In this document: piece after piece, positions 25,189 to 35,969 of the stretch
Layout of the letters: each line of letters starts with the position of its first letter
Numbering within the stretch: position 1 is the first letter of the stretch
NCBI RefSeq assembly: GCF_008042125.1
Contig: NZ_RDBI01000016.1
Span: 4,640 to 49,621 of the forward strand
Reading direction: 5' to 3'
From: Streptomyces sp. MS191
Lineage (GTDB): Bacteria; Actinomycetota; Actinomycetes; Streptomycetales; Streptomycetaceae
Length of the DNA: 44,982 nt
Program-made: the position numbers and the translations under genes
The notes under the pieces: model-generated
The model's input: the letters and a program-made list of their open reading frames with translations, nothing else
Databases searched by the model: none
Told to the model about the DNA's origin: nothing

Positions 25189-26575
25189 CGTCCGTCTCCT
25201 TTCCATCGCTCGCAGTAGCAGAATCGGGGCCGCCGCTGACGACCAGGTCGCGGTCGCGGCGGGACCGGCGCCGCGGGACCGGCGGCAGGGCTTGTCCCGG
25301 CTTGGGCGGTACGGGGAATCCGCCGGCCATCGGGTCGAAGGGGAGGCTGTCCTCGGGTGCGGAAGCGGCCTCGCTCCTGGCCTTCCGGTCGCGGAACATG
25401 TCCGCGATGAAGGAGAGCAGCAGCACGGCGATGACCGCTCCGGCGACGTAGAGCACGATCGTCTGGAACCCGTAGTTCTCGTTCCGCAGCGCCCGGACGG
25501 TGGCGACCAGCATCAGCCAGAGCACCGAGACCGGGATGAGGACCTTCCAGCCGAGCTTCATCAGCTGGTCGTAGCGGACGCGGGGCAGCGTGCCGCGCAG
25601 CCAGATGAAGAAGAAGAGCAGCAGCTGGACCTTGATGACGAACCAGAGGAGCGGCCACCAGCCGTGGTTCGCGCCCTCCCAGAAGGTCGAGATCGGGTAC
25701 GGGGCCCGCCAGCCGCCCAGGAAGAGGGTCACCGACACGGCCGAGACCGTCACCATGTTCACGTACTCGGCGAGCATGAACATCGCGAACTTGATCGAGG
25801 AGTACTCGGTGTTGAAGCCGCCGACCAGGTCGCCCTCGGACTCCGGCATGTCGAACGGGGCGCGGTTGGTCTCACCGACCATCGTGACCACGTAGATGAT
25901 GAAGGAGACCGGCAGCAGGACGATGAACCAGCGGTCGGCCTGCGCCTCCACGATCGCCGAGGTCGACATCGACCCGGAGTAGAGGAAGACGGAGGCGAAC
26001 GCGGCGCCCATCGCGATCTCGTAGGAGATCATCTGCGCGCAGGAGCGCAGACCGCCCAGCAGCGGATAGGTGGAGCCGGAGGACCAGCCGGCGAGCACGA
26101 TGCCGTAGATCCCGACGGAGGCGATGGCCAGCACGTAGAGCATGGCGATCGGCAGGTCGGTGAGCTGCATCGAGGTGCGGTGGCCGAAGATCGAGACCTC
26201 GTTGCCGGCCGGGCCGAAGGGGATCACGGCGATCGCCATGAACGCCGGGGCCGCGGCGATGATCGGCGCGAGGACGTAGACGACCTTGTCGGCCCGCTTG
26301 ACGATCACGTCCTCCTTCAGCATCAGCTTGATGCCGTCCGCGAGGGACTGGAGGAGGCCCCAGGGGCCGTGCCGGTTCGGGCCGATGCGCAGCTGCATCC
26401 AGGCGACGACCTTGCGCTCCCACACGATGGAGAAGAGCACGGTGATCATCAGGAAGGCGAAGCAGAAGACCGCCTTGATCGCGACGAGCCACCAGGGGTC
26501 CGTGCCGAACATGGAGAGGTCCTCGGCGGCGAGCACGCTGCGCTGTGCCTCCGCGAGTGGAGCGAGGGCGGTCAT
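25181..26575 (-). CDS. nuoH: NADH-quinone oxidoreductase subunit H
   Basis: This is the membrane subunit that forms the quinone tunnel with NuoB and NuoD. Hallmarks are [21 protein letters not shown] and the acidic loop [23 protein letters not shown]. At 464 residues it is longer than E. coli NuoH (325) because of a charged C-terminal tail with Pro/Arg-rich end, seen in actinobacteria. The start ATG at 26575 overlaps the stop of a small upstream ORF by 4 nt (ATGA), with GGAGG about 7 nt before it. Confidence 0.97.
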   Translation of the reverse strand: MTALAPLAEAQRSVLAAEDLSMFGTDPWWLVAIKAVFCFAFLMITVLFSIVWERKVVAWMQLRIGPNRHGPWGLLQSLADGIKLMLKEDVIVKRADKVVYVLAPIIAAAPAFMAIAVIPFGPAGNEVSIFGHRTSMQLTDLPIAMLYVLAIASVGIYGIVLAGWSSGSTYPLLGGLRSCAQMISYEIAMGAAFASVFLYSGSMSTSAIVEAQADRWFIVLLPVSFIIYVVTMVGETNRAPFDMPESEGDLVGGFNTEYSSIKFAMFMLAEYVNMVTVSAVSVTLFLGGWRAPYPISTFWEGANHGWWPLLWFVIKVQLLLFFFIWLRGTLPRVRYDQLMKLGWKVLIPVSVLWLMLVATVRALRNENYGFQTIVLYVAGAVIAVLLLSFIADMFRDRKARSEAASAPEDSLPFDPMAGGFPVPPKPGQALPPVPRRRSRRDRDLVVSGGPDSATASDGKETDGV

Positions 26576-26691
26576 GCGCGCACCTCCGGAGCGGCTACGG
26601 CCCGGGCTGCGCCCGGCCTGACGAGGGGGAAGCGGGGGCGCCGCCCCGCGGGCCCGCGGCCCGCGGCCGGGCGGGCGAGGGGCGCGGTCAT
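26572..26691 (-). CDS. 39-codon ORF exactly filling the nuoG-nuoH gap
   Basis: This small reading frame begins with an ATG overlapping the nuoG stop (ATGA at 26688-26691) and ends with a TGA overlapping the nuoH start (ATGA at 26572-26575). It is preceded by GGAGG. The product ([11 protein letters not shown]...APEVRA) is rich in Ala, Arg and Pro, with no domain I recognise. Its two borders resemble each other (GGAGGT, 6 nt, ATGACCGC at both; 17 of 20 positions equal), so the segment may be an imperfect duplication of the nuoG/nuoH junction. It contains a 14-nt palindrome at 26646-26659. It could be a coupling device and not a functional peptide. Confidence 0.45.
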   Translation of the reverse strand: MTAPLARPAAGRGPAGRRPRFPLVRPGAARAVAAPEVRA

Positions 26692-29185
26692 GACCGGACC
26701 TCCGCCGCGTCGGCGGCGCCCGCGGGACCGATGCGGACCAGGTCGCCGGGGTGGGCGCCGGTGTCGGAGAGCACGCCGCCGCCGGTGGAGTTCAGCGGCA
26801 GCCACACCACCCGGTCGGGCATCTCGGTGACCTGGAGCGGGAGGTGGACCGAGCCCGCCGGGCCGGTCACCGCGAGGAGGTCGCCGTCCTTGACGCCGGT
26901 CTCCGCCGCGGTGGCGGCCGACAGCCGGGCCGGTGCCGCGTGCCGGGTGCCGGCCAGGGCGGTGTCGCCCTCCTGCAGGCGGCCCAGGTCGAGCAGCAGC
27001 CGGTGGCCGCCGAGGACGGCCTCGCCGTCGCCCGGCCGGGCCGCGGGCTGCGCCGGCTCGGCGGGCTCGGAGGCCCGCTCCCCCGTCCAGCCGCCCAGCC
27101 GGTCCAGCTCCCGCCGGACGGACCGCAGGTCGGGCAGCGCCAGGTGCGCGTCGAGGGCGTCCGCGAGCATGTGGAGCACCCGGGCGTCCGACGGGGCGAG
27201 GCGCCGGGTCATCTGCTCGGGCTTGAGCGCGGCCTCGAAGAGCCGGGCCCTGCCCTCCCAGTTGAGGAAGGTGCCGGGCTTCTCGGCGACCGCCGCGACC
27301 GGCAGGACCACGTCGGCCCGGTCGGTGACCTCGCTCGGCCGCAGCTCCAGCGACACCACGAAGGCCGCGTCGAGCGCCTCGCGGGCCCGTGCCGGGTCCG
27401 GCAGGTCGCGGACCTCGACGCCTCCGACGAGCAGCGCGCCCAGTTCGCCGACGGCGGCGGCCTCGACGATCTGGCCCGTGTCACGGCCGTAGCCGTGCGG
27501 GAGTTCGCGTACGCCCCAGGCCGCGGCGACCTCCTCCCGCGCCCGCGGGTCGGTGGCCGGACGGCCGCCGGGCAGCAGCGTCGGGATGGCGCCGGCTTCG
27601 AGCGCGCCGCGCTCGCCGGCCCGGCGGGGGATCCACACCAGCTTCGCCCCGGTGGCCGTCGCCCCGCGGACGGCCGCGGTCAGCGCGCCCGGCACGGCGG
27701 CGAGCCGCTCGCCGACCACGATGACGGCGCCGTCGAGGCGCAGGGCCTCGGCCGCGTCCGCACCGGCCTCGTCGAGACCGACCCGGGAGGTGAGCGCGTC
27801 GAGCCACTCCGTCTCGGTGCCGGGCGCGGCGGGCAGCAGCGTGCCGCCCGCCTTCGTCAGGCCGCGGGTGGCGTGCGAGGCGATCGCGTAGGTCCGCTGG
27901 CCGTGCTTGCGCCAGGCCTTGCGCAGCCGCAGGAAGACGCCCGGGGCCTCCTCCTCGGCTTCGAGACCGATCAGGAGCACCGCCGGCGCGGCCTCCAGGG
28001 AGGTGTAGGTGACGCCGGCGCCGTCCAGGTCGCGTCCGCGTCCGGCGACCTGCGAGGCCAGGAAGTCGGCCTCCTCGCTGGAGTGGACCCGGGCCCGGAA
28101 GTCGACGTCGTTGGTGTCGAGGGCGACCCGCGCGAACTTCGCGTACGCGTAGGAGTCCTCGACGGTCAGCCGGCCGCCGGCCAGGACACCGGTGCGGCCG
28201 CGGACCAGGCCGCGGGCCGCGGCCTCCAGGGCCTCGGGCCAGGAGGCGGGTTCGAGGACGCCCTCGGCGTTGCGGACGAGGGGGGTCGTCAGCCGGTCGC
28301 GCTGCTGCGCGTACCGGAAGCCGAACCGCCCCTTGTCGCACACCCACTCCTCGTTGACCTCCGGGTCCTCGGCCGCCAGACGTCGCACGACCTTGCCGCG
28401 CCGGTGGTCGGTCCGGGTGGCGCAGCCGCCGGCGCAGTGCTCGCAGACCCCGGGCGTCGACACCAGGTCGAAGGGCCGGGAGCGGAAGCGGTACGCCGCC
28501 GAGGTCAGCGCGCCGACCGGGCAGATCTGGATGGTGTTGCCGGAGAAGTACGACTCGAAGGGGTCGCCCTCGCCGGTGCCGACCTGCTGGAGCGCGCCGC
28601 GCTCGATCAGCTCGATCATCGGGTCGCCGGCGACCTGGTTGGAGAAGCGGGTGCACCGCGCGCACAGCACGCAGCGCTCGCGGTCGAGCAGCACCTGGGT
28701 GGAGATCGGGACCGGCTTCTCGTAGGTCCGCTTCCGCCCCTCGAAGCGGGACTCGGCCTGGCCGTGCGACATCGCCTGGTTCTGCAGCGGGCACTCGCCG
28801 CCCTTGTCGCAGACCGGGCAGTCCAGCGGGTGGTTGATGAGCAGCAGCTCCATCACACCGTGCTGCGCCTTCTCGGCGACCGGGCTGGTCAGCTGCGAGC
28901 GGACCACCATGCCGTCGGTGCAGGTGATGGTGCAGGAGGCCATCGGCTTGCGCTGGCCCTCCACCTCGACGATGCACTGGCGGCAGGCGCCGGCCGGGTC
29001 GAGGAGCGGGTGGTCGCAGAAACGCGGGATCTCGATGCCGAGCTGCTCGGCGGCGCGGATGACCAGCGTCCCCTTGGGGACGGAGATCTCGACGCCGTCG
29101 ATGGTCAGCGTGACCAGATCCTGGCCGGCGGCCCCGGACGGCCCCGCCGCGCTGCCGCCGCCGCTGGGGGTGGACGCGATGACGG

Positions 29186-29189
<4 letters not shown>
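26688..29189 (-). CDS. nuoG: NADH-quinone oxidoreductase subunit G
   Basis: This 833-residue peripheral-arm subunit carries the Fe-S relay. In order: a [2Fe-2S] ferredoxin domain ([15 protein letters not shown]), the His/Cys-ligated cluster ([13 protein letters not shown]), 2x[4Fe-4S] ligands ([19 protein letters not shown]), then a molybdopterin-oxidoreductase-like domain without a cofactor role. The motif CEHCAGGC followed after 27 residues by Cys in WVCDKGRF is the off-pathway N7 cluster signature (Cys-x2-Cys-x3-Cys-x27-Cys), which is present only in some bacteria such as E. coli and Thermus. ATG 29189 overlaps the nuoF stop by 4 nt. Confidence 0.97.
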
Positions 29190-30534
<1,345 letters not shown>

Positions 30535-30535
<1 letters not shown>

Positions 30536-31284
30536 CACTCCCCCTCCCCACTGGCTGACTCGCCGCGCGGGTGGACGATCTTGTGGTGCGGGGTCTCGCC
30601 CTTGGCCAGGCGCAGCCCGACGAGCGAGGCCGGGCCGGCCCCGCCGGTGGCCTCGACGGCCCCCTCGCGCTCGTCGGGGAAGCCGGCCAGGATGCGGGCG
30701 GTCTCCTTGTACGTGCACAGGGGCGCGCCACGGGTGGGTGCGACGGGACGTCCGGCGCGCAGGTCGTCGACGAGCCGCTTGGCGGTCTCGGGCGTCTGGT
30801 TGTCGAAGAACTCCCAGTTGACCATCACCACCGGCGCGAAGTCGCAGGCCGCGTTGCACTCGATGTGCTCCAGCGTGACCTTGCCGTCGGCGGTGGTCTC
30901 GTCGTTGCCGACGCCGAGGTGCTCCTTGAGCTCCTCGAAGATGGCGTCGCCGCCCATGACCGCGCAGAGCGTGTTGGTGCAGACGCCGACCTGGTAGTCG
31001 CCCGACGGCTTGCGGCGGTACATGGTGTAGAAGGTCGCCACCGCGGTGACCTCGGCCGTGGTCAGGCCGAGGACGTCCGCGCAGAACTGCATGCCCGTGC
31101 GGGTGACGTGGCCTTCCTCCGACTGCACCAGGTGCAGCAGCGGCAGGAGCGCGGAGCGGGACCCCGGGTAGCGGGCGACGATCTCCTTGGCGTCCGCCTC
31201 CAGCCGGGCCCGGACGTCGGCCGGGTAGGCGGGGGCGGGAAGCTGGGGCATGCCCAGGTTCGTCGACGAAGCGTTGTCGGTCAT
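30535..31284 (-). CDS. nuoE: NADH-quinone oxidoreductase subunit E
   Basis: This 24-kDa-type subunit carries [2Fe-2S] cluster N1a. Ligands are visible in VCTNTLCAV and [10 protein letters not shown]. At 249 residues it is about 80 longer than E. coli NuoE; the additional C-terminal part (from about 175, including [17 protein letters not shown]) is an actinobacterial extension of unknown role. ATG 31284 overlaps the nuoD stop by 4 nt. Confidence 0.96.
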
Positions 31285-32603
31285 CGGTCGACGCCTCCCA
31301 TCACGGGGTCGATGGAGGCGACGGCGACGATGACGTCGGCGACCTGGCCGCCCTCGCACATCGCCGCCATGGCCTGCAGGTTGGTGAAGGACGGGTCGCG
31401 GAAGTGGACCCGGTAGGGGCGGGTGCCGCCGTCGCTGACGACGTGCACGCCGAGCTCGCCCTTGGGCGACTCGACGGCCGCGTAGGCCTGTCCGGCCGGC
31501 ACGCGGAAGCCCTCGGTCACCAGCTTGAAGTGGTGGATCAGGGCCTCCATGGAGGTGCCCATGATCTTCTTGATGTGGTCGAGGGAGTTGCCGAGACCGT
31601 CCGTGCCGAGGGCGAGCTGCGCCGGCCAGGCGATCTTCTTGTCGCCGACCATGACGTCGCCGGGCTCCAGGCGGTCCAGGCACTGCTCGACGATCCGCAG
31701 CGACTGCCGCATCTCCTCCAGCCGCACGAGGAAGCGGCCGTAGGAGTCGCAGGTGTCGGCGGTGGGGACCTCGAACTCGTAGTTCTCGTAGCCGCAGTAC
31801 GGGTCCGTCTTGCGCAGGTCGTGCGGGAGGCCCGCGGAGCGCAGGATCGGGCCGGTGGCGCCGAGCGCCATGCAGCCGGTGAGGTCGAGGTAGCCGACGT
31901 CCTGCATGCGGGCCTTGAAGATCGGGTTGCCGGTGGCGAGCTTGTCGTACTCCGGCAGGTTCTTCTTCATGGTCTTCACGAACTCGCGCACGGCGTCGAC
32001 GGCGCCGGGCGGGAGGTCCTGGGCGAGGCCGCCGGGCCGGATGTACGCGTGGTTCATGCGCAGGCCGGTGATCAGCTCGTACAGGTCCAGGATCATCTCG
32101 CGGTCCCGGAAGCCGTAGATCATGATCGTGGTGGCGCCCAGCTCCATGCCGCCGGTGGCGATGCACACCAGGTGGGAGGAGAGCCGGTTGAGCTCCATGA
32201 GCAGGACGCGGATGACGCTGGCGCGGTCCGGGATCTGCTCGGTGATGCCGAGCAGCTTCTCCACGCCCAGGCAGTACGCCGTCTCGTTGTAGAACGAGGT
32301 GAGGTAGTCCATGCGCGTGACGAAGGTGGTGCCCTGCGTCCAGGTCCGGTACTCGAGGTTCTTCTCGATGCCGGTGTGGAGGTAGCCGATGCCGCAGCGG
32401 GCCTCGGTGACGGTCTCGCCGTCGATCTCCAGGATCAGCCGGAGCACGCCGTGCGTGGACGGGTGCTGGGGACCCATGTTGACGACGATCCGCTCGTCGT
32501 CCGCCTTGGCCGCGGACTGGACGACCTCGTCCCAGTCCCCACCCGTGACCGTGTAGACGGTGCCCTCGGTGGTCTCGCGCGCGCTTGCCGATGGGGTAGT
32601 CAC
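31281..32603 (-). CDS. nuoD: NADH-quinone oxidoreductase subunit D
   Basis: This 49-kDa-type subunit lines the quinone pocket. [14 protein letters not shown] contains the His implicated in quinone binding, and [13 protein letters not shown] and [11 protein letters not shown] are family landmarks. The start is GTG 32603 ([14 protein letters not shown]), with GGAGG 8 nt upstream and a 4-nt overlap with the nuoC stop; upstream in-frame sequence is nuoC in another frame. 440 residues, normal length. Confidence 0.97.
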   Translation of the reverse strand: MTTPSASARETTEGTVYTVTGGDWDEVVQSAAKADDERIVVNMGPQHPSTHGVLRLILEIDGETVTEARCGIGYLHTGIEKNLEYRTWTQGTTFVTRMDYLTSFYNETAYCLGVEKLLGITEQIPDRASVIRVLLMELNRLSSHLVCIATGGMELGATTIMIYGFRDREMILDLYELITGLRMNHAYIRPGGLAQDLPPGAVDAVREFVKTMKKNLPEYDKLATGNPIFKARMQDVGYLDLTGCMALGATGPILRSAGLPHDLRKTDPYCGYENYEFEVPTADTCDSYGRFLVRLEEMRQSLRIVEQCLDRLEPGDVMVGDKKIAWPAQLALGTDGLGNSLDHIKKIMGTSMEALIHHFKLVTEGFRVPAGQAYAAVESPKGELGVHVVSDGGTRPYRVHFRDPSFTNLQAMAAMCEGGQVADVIVAVASIDPVMGGVDR

Positions 32604-33331
32604 GAGTACGACCTCCGCTGGTCGGGAGCCGGGATCTGGGCACCCTTGTACTCGACGGCGATGCCGCCGAGGGGGTAGTCCTTGCGCTGCGGGAAGCCCT
32701 GCCAGTCGTCCGGCATCATGATCCGGGTGAGGGCGGGATGGCCGTCGAAGACGATGCCGAAGAAGTCGTACGCCTCGCGCTCGTGCCAGTCGTTCGTCGG
32801 ATAGACCGCGGTGAGCGACGGGATGCGCCGGTCGGTGTCCGGGGCGGACACCTCCAGCCGGATCAGCCGGCCGTGGGTCAGCGAACGCAGGTGGTAGACG
32901 GCGTGCAGCTCGCGGCCCTGGTCCCCGGGGTAGTGGACACCGGAGACGCCCGTACACAGCTCGAACCGCAGCGCCGGGTCGTCGCGCAGGGTCCTCGCCA
33001 CCCGGACGAGGTGCTCGCGCGCGATGTGGAAGGTGAGCTCGTCGCGGTCGACGACCGTCTTCTCGATCGCGTTCTCCGGGAGCAGTCCCTGCTCGTCCAG
33101 GGCGCCCTCGAGTTCGTCGGCCACCTCGTCGAACCAGCCGCCGTACGGGCGGGTGGCCTCGCCGGGCAGGCGCACCGAGCGGACGAGGCCGCCGTAGCCG
33201 GAGGTGTCGCCGCCGTCGTTGGCGCCGAACATCCCGCGCTGGACGCGGACCTCCTCACCGTGCTCCCCACGCTGCCCCGGCAGGTTCTGCGAGGAGAGGT
33301 CCTTCTCGGGATTGGGTGTCTCGTCACTCAC
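32600..33331 (-). CDS. nuoC: NADH-quinone oxidoreductase subunit C
   Basis: This 30-kDa-type peripheral subunit contacts NuoD. The core is [26 protein letters not shown] with [17 protein letters not shown], the family signature. An N-terminal region of about 60 residues rich in Gly and Glu ([18 protein letters not shown]) is typical of Streptomyces. The start is GTG 33331, overlapping the nuoB stop by 4 nt. 243 residues. Confidence 0.96.
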   Translation of the reverse strand: MSDETPNPEKDLSSQNLPGQRGEHGEEVRVQRGMFGANDGGDTSGYGGLVRSVRLPGEATRPYGGWFDEVADELEGALDEQGLLPENAIEKTVVDRDELTFHIAREHLVRVARTLRDDPALRFELCTGVSGVHYPGDQGRELHAVYHLRSLTHGRLIRLEVSAPDTDRRIPSLTAVYPTNDWHEREAYDFFGIVFDGHPALTRIMMPDDWQGFPQRKDYPLGGIAVEYKGAQIPAPDQRRSYS

Positions 33332-33882
33332 CGGAGCAGACCCTTCATCTCGATCGTCGGCAGCGCCTTCAGCGCCGCCTCCTCCGCCTCGCGGGCCGCT
33401 TCCTCCGCGTTCACGCCGAGCTTGGAGTTCTGGATCTTCTGGTGGAGCTTGAGGATCGCGTCCATCAGCATCTCGGGGCGCGGGGGGCAGCCCGGCAGAT
33501 AGATGTCGACCGGGACGATGTGGTCGACTCCCTGCACGATCGCGTAGTTGTTGAACATCCCGCCCGACGAGGCGCAGACGCCCATGGAGATGACCCACTT
33601 GGGGTTCGGCATCTGGTCGTAGACCTGCCGCAGGACGGGCGCCATCTTCTGGCTGACGCGGCCGGCCACGATCATCAGGTCGGCCTGGCGCGGCGAGCCG
33701 CGGAAGACCTCCATGCCGAAGCGCGCCAGGTCGTACCGCCCGGCGCCGGTCGTCATCATCTCGATGGCGCAGCAGGCGAGGCCGAAGGTCGCGGGGAAGA
33801 CGGACGCCTTGCGCACCCAGCCCGCGGCCTGTTCGACCGTCGTCAGCACGAAGCCGCTCGGCAGTTTCTCTTCGAGTCCCAT
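33328..33882 (-). CDS. nuoB: NADH-quinone oxidoreductase subunit B
   Basis: This PSST-type subunit holds the terminal cluster N2, which reduces quinone. Its four ligands are the tandem cysteines in [10 protein letters not shown] and the cysteines in GVCASSGG and PGCPPRPE. 184 residues, with ATG at 33882, 17 nt after the nuoA stop. Confidence 0.97.
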   Translation of the reverse strand: MGLEEKLPSGFVLTTVEQAAGWVRKASVFPATFGLACCAIEMMTTGAGRYDLARFGMEVFRGSPRQADLMIVAGRVSQKMAPVLRQVYDQMPNPKWVISMGVCASSGGMFNNYAIVQGVDHIVPVDIYLPGCPPRPEMLMDAILKLHQKIQNSKLGVNAEEAAREAEEAALKALPTIEMKGLLR

Positions 33883-33899
33883 AGGTGCCCCTCAGCCCC

Positions 33900-34259
33900 T
33901 CAGTCCCATTCCAGGCCGCCGCGCCGCCACACGTAGGCGTAGGCGACGAAGACGGTGAGCACGAAGAGCAGCATCTCCACGAGCCCGAAAAGCCCCAGGG
34001 CGTCGAAGGTGACCGCCCAGGGGTAGAGGAAGACGATCTCGATGTCGAAGACGATGAAGAGCATCGCCGTCAGGTAGTACTTGATGGGGAAGCGACCGCC
34101 CGTGACCGGCTTGGGCGTCGGCTCGATGCCGCACTCGTACGCCTCAAGCTTCGCCCTGTTGTACCGTTTTGGGCCGATTAGCGTGGCCATGACCACGGAG
34201 AAGATCGCAAACCCCGCACCCAGGGCGCCGAGCACGAGGATGGGCGCGTACGCATTCAC
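33900..34259 (-). CDS. nuoA: NADH-quinone oxidoreductase subunit A
   Basis: This three-helix membrane subunit has the conserved [11 protein letters not shown] loop and [12 protein letters not shown]. The start is GTG 34259 ([14 protein letters not shown]), with AAGGAG 8 nt upstream; the longer frame to 34301 adds 14 polar residues and no good site. At 119 residues it fits the actinobacterial family. It is the first gene of the nuo operon, about 120 nt downstream of the proposed promoter. Confidence 0.96.
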   Translation of the reverse strand: MNAYAPILVLGALGAGFAIFSVVMATLIGPKRYNRAKLEAYECGIEPTPKPVTGGRFPIKYYLTAMLFIVFDIEIVFLYPWAVTFDALGLFGLVEMLLFVLTVFVAYAYVWRRGGLEWD

Positions 34260-34352
34260 GCTCCTCGCTCCTTCCAGTCGTCCTTGACCGTTGGACCGCA
34301 CCGTCGGGGTCTTCCTCGCTCAGCAGCCCACAGTCACGCGAAGATCGCGTAC

Positions 34353-34370
34353 ATGTGAGGCAGTTCACAA
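34353..34370 (-). promoter_or_regulatory. Rex-type redox repressor operator upstream of nuoA
   Basis: On the minus strand the sequence reads TTGTGAACTGCCTCACAT, matching the Rex operator consensus TTGTGAA-4 nt-TTCACAA except at two positions of the second half. Rex is the NADH/NAD+ sensing repressor, and in S. coelicolor it is known to control cydABCD and nuo. The site lies about 95-110 nt before the nuoA start and just downstream of a perfect -10 box, where bound Rex would block initiation or elongation. Confidence 0.7.
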
Positions 34371-34385
34371 GCCCGACTGTCCCGC

Positions 34386-34391
34386 ATCCTA
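34386..34391 (-). promoter_or_regulatory. Candidate -10 box of the nuo operon
   Basis: On the minus strand this reads TAGGAT, the favoured -10 hexamer of Streptomyces housekeeping promoters. No clear -35 box lies 16-18 nt upstream. Initiation about 6-8 nt downstream would place the Rex-like operator within the first 30 transcribed bases. Confidence 0.45.
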
Positions 34392-34967
34392 TGCCCGCCC
34401 CTCTGTGATCTGCGACACGGGGTGCACCAAGGACTTTGTGATCTCCACCACCTGACGAACGATCATCAAGTCGGATGAGCGGTGATCTTGGCACGCGAAG
34501 CGCCCAGGTGATCACCAGTTGTGACATCCGGACCCGAAACCGCTGGTCGAAGGGGGTGCGCACTATCAAGAGTTGGGCTGTACAGGCAAATTGGCGACAC
34601 GGGTCGGCGGAGTGGTAAAGGATCCCGCCGTCGCCCGGTCGAGGGCCTTCGCGTACCGAAGTGGACGCGTGCGTCCGTTCACGAGGGCCGCCGGCACCCC
34701 GGGGGCGCCCCCATGTGACCTGCGCCACACACGCACCCGTCCCGGGAAAGCGGGGCTTGGCCATCGGTGTGAAGAGGTGGTAAGTGGCGGTCAATTCGGA
34801 CGTTTCGCGGAAAACCCATGATCAAGGGCTTGATCGTCGATGCCCGATTTGCCCGTTACGGCGTCAATAAGGGTGCCAGAGAAGCGGATTGAGGGGTTCC
34901 GGTCGTAACTGTGGCGCAACACACGTTTCTTGATGGGAACCGCGATCGCCTGATAGCGGTTGTTCCT
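34392..34967. other. Long non-coding interval between nuoA and the NlpC/P60 gene
   Basis: About 580 nt shows no reading frame with G/C-biased third positions and is less G+C-rich than its flanks. It contains two exact dyads, GGTGATCACC at 34507-34516 and GATCAAG-GG-CTTGATC at 34820-34835, and a hairpin AACCGC-12 nt-GCGGTT at 34938-34961 just before the NlpC/P60 start. It probably holds the promoter and a structured leader of that gene. I could not match it to the ydaO/c-di-AMP riboswitch often found before such genes. Confidence 0.5.
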
Positions 34968-35777
34968 ATGTCCCAGACCGCTCATATACCCAGCCACCGG
35001 AAGCCCCGCCGCAGCGCTTCGAAGCTCGCGTTCCGGGCCGGAGTTGCCGGTGGCGTACTCAGCACCATCGCGGTGGCCGGTGCCGCCGGGCCGGCCAACG
35101 CCGAGCCGGTGACCGAGACCATCGAGATGCCCACGCTGGGCTCGCTCGACACCGACCTGGCGAGCGTCGTCTCCGCGTCGGCGGAGGCGTCCCAGCAGGA
35201 GGCCCTCGACCAGAGCCTGCGCACCCAGGAGGACGCCGCCCTCCAGAAGGCCGCCAAGGAAGCCAAGAAGGCCAAGGCGGAGGCCGACCGCAAGGCCGAG
35301 GCCGAGAAGGCGGAGAAGGCCCGCGCCGAGGCCCGTGACCGCGCCTCGCGCACCGCGAGCCGCACCTCGCTCTCCGCGTACTCCGCGAGCGACTCCTCCG
35401 ACAGCACCTCGCAGGTCGCCACCGGCTCCGCCGCGGCGATCGTGGCCTTCGCCAAGGCGCAGCTCGGCGACGCCTACGTGTCCGGCGGCACCGGCCCGAA
35501 CTCCTGGGACTGCTCGGGCCTCGTGCAGGCCGCGTACCGCCAGGCCAACATCGACCTGCCCCGCGTCTCCAGCTCGCAGTCCAGCATGGGCACGTCCGTC
35601 TCGCTGAGCAGCCTCCAGCCCGGCGACATCCTGTACTGGGGCAGCCGCAGCGGCTCGTACCACGTGGCCATCTACGTGGGCGGCGGCAAGTACGTCGGCG
35701 CGCAGAACCCGTCCACCGGCGTGGTCGAGCGCTCCCTGGACTGGGACATGCCGTCCGGAGCCGTGCGTATCCTCTGA
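34968..35777 (+). CDS. Secreted NlpC/P60 (C40) peptidoglycan hydrolase
   Basis: This is a cell-wall endopeptidase cutting peptide stems. Starting from ATG 34968 the 269-residue product has an Arg/Lys-rich signal peptide (HRKPRRSASKLAFRAGVAGG, cleavage near GPANAEP), an Ala/Lys/Glu coiled coil (about residues 85-145), and a C-terminal C40 domain with catalytic Cys in NSWDCSGLVQAAY, His in SYHVAIYVGGG and a third polar residue in VGAQNP. A GTG at 34911 would add 19 residues, but those codons lack the G/C third-position bias, so I prefer 34968, although its ribosome-binding site is poor. It is divergent from nuoA and followed by a strong terminator. Confidence 0.9.
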   Translation: MSQTAHIPSHRKPRRSASKLAFRAGVAGGVLSTIAVAGAAGPANAEPVTETIEMPTLGSLDTDLASVVSASAEASQQEALDQSLRTQEDAALQKAAKEAKKAKAEADRKAEAEKAEKARAEARDRASRTASRTSLSAYSASDSSDSTSQVATGSAAAIVAFAKAQLGDAYVSGGTGPNSWDCSGLVQAAYRQANIDLPRVSSSQSSMGTSVSLSSLQPGDILYWGSRSGSYHVAIYVGGGKYVGAQNPSTGVVERSLDWDMPSGAVRIL

Positions 35778-35823
35778 TTTCGGACGCTTCGGGATTCTCC
35801 GTCGCTTCCCTTGCCATAACAGT

Positions 35824-35860
35824 GAAAAGCCGTCACTCCTCGGGGGAGTGACGGCTTTTC
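35824..35860 (+). terminator. Rho-independent terminator after the NlpC/P60 gene
   Basis: A perfect 16-bp stem from GAAAAGCCGTCACTCC to its complement with a 5-nt loop ends in a TTTT run, the classical form. It is the clearest factor-independent terminator in the window. Confidence 0.9.
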
Positions 35861-35969
35861 GCGGTTCCGGTGCCGGCCGGGGCGAGGGGCCCCGCGGCCG
35901 GAGGGGGCCTGGGAGCCGCGTGAGGCTCCCCGGACCCCTCCCGCGGCCTCGGGCCCCGGGAGCTCCGGC

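Noticed and set aside
34400..34450. Second Rex-like half-sites (TTTGTGA, TGTGATC)
   Set aside because: They lack a properly spaced opposing TCACA half, unlike the site at 34353-34370.
34144..34794. Minus-strand ORF of about 216 codons upstream of and across nuoA
   Set aside because: Mixed third-position bias; it covers the proposed promoter and Rex site and ends inside nuoA in another frame.
34800..34967. ydaO-type c-di-AMP riboswitch before the NlpC/P60 gene
   Set aside because: The family position was suggestive, but I could not find the conserved GGGGTGAA and GACAGCTAACC-type blocks. A covariance-model search would settle it.
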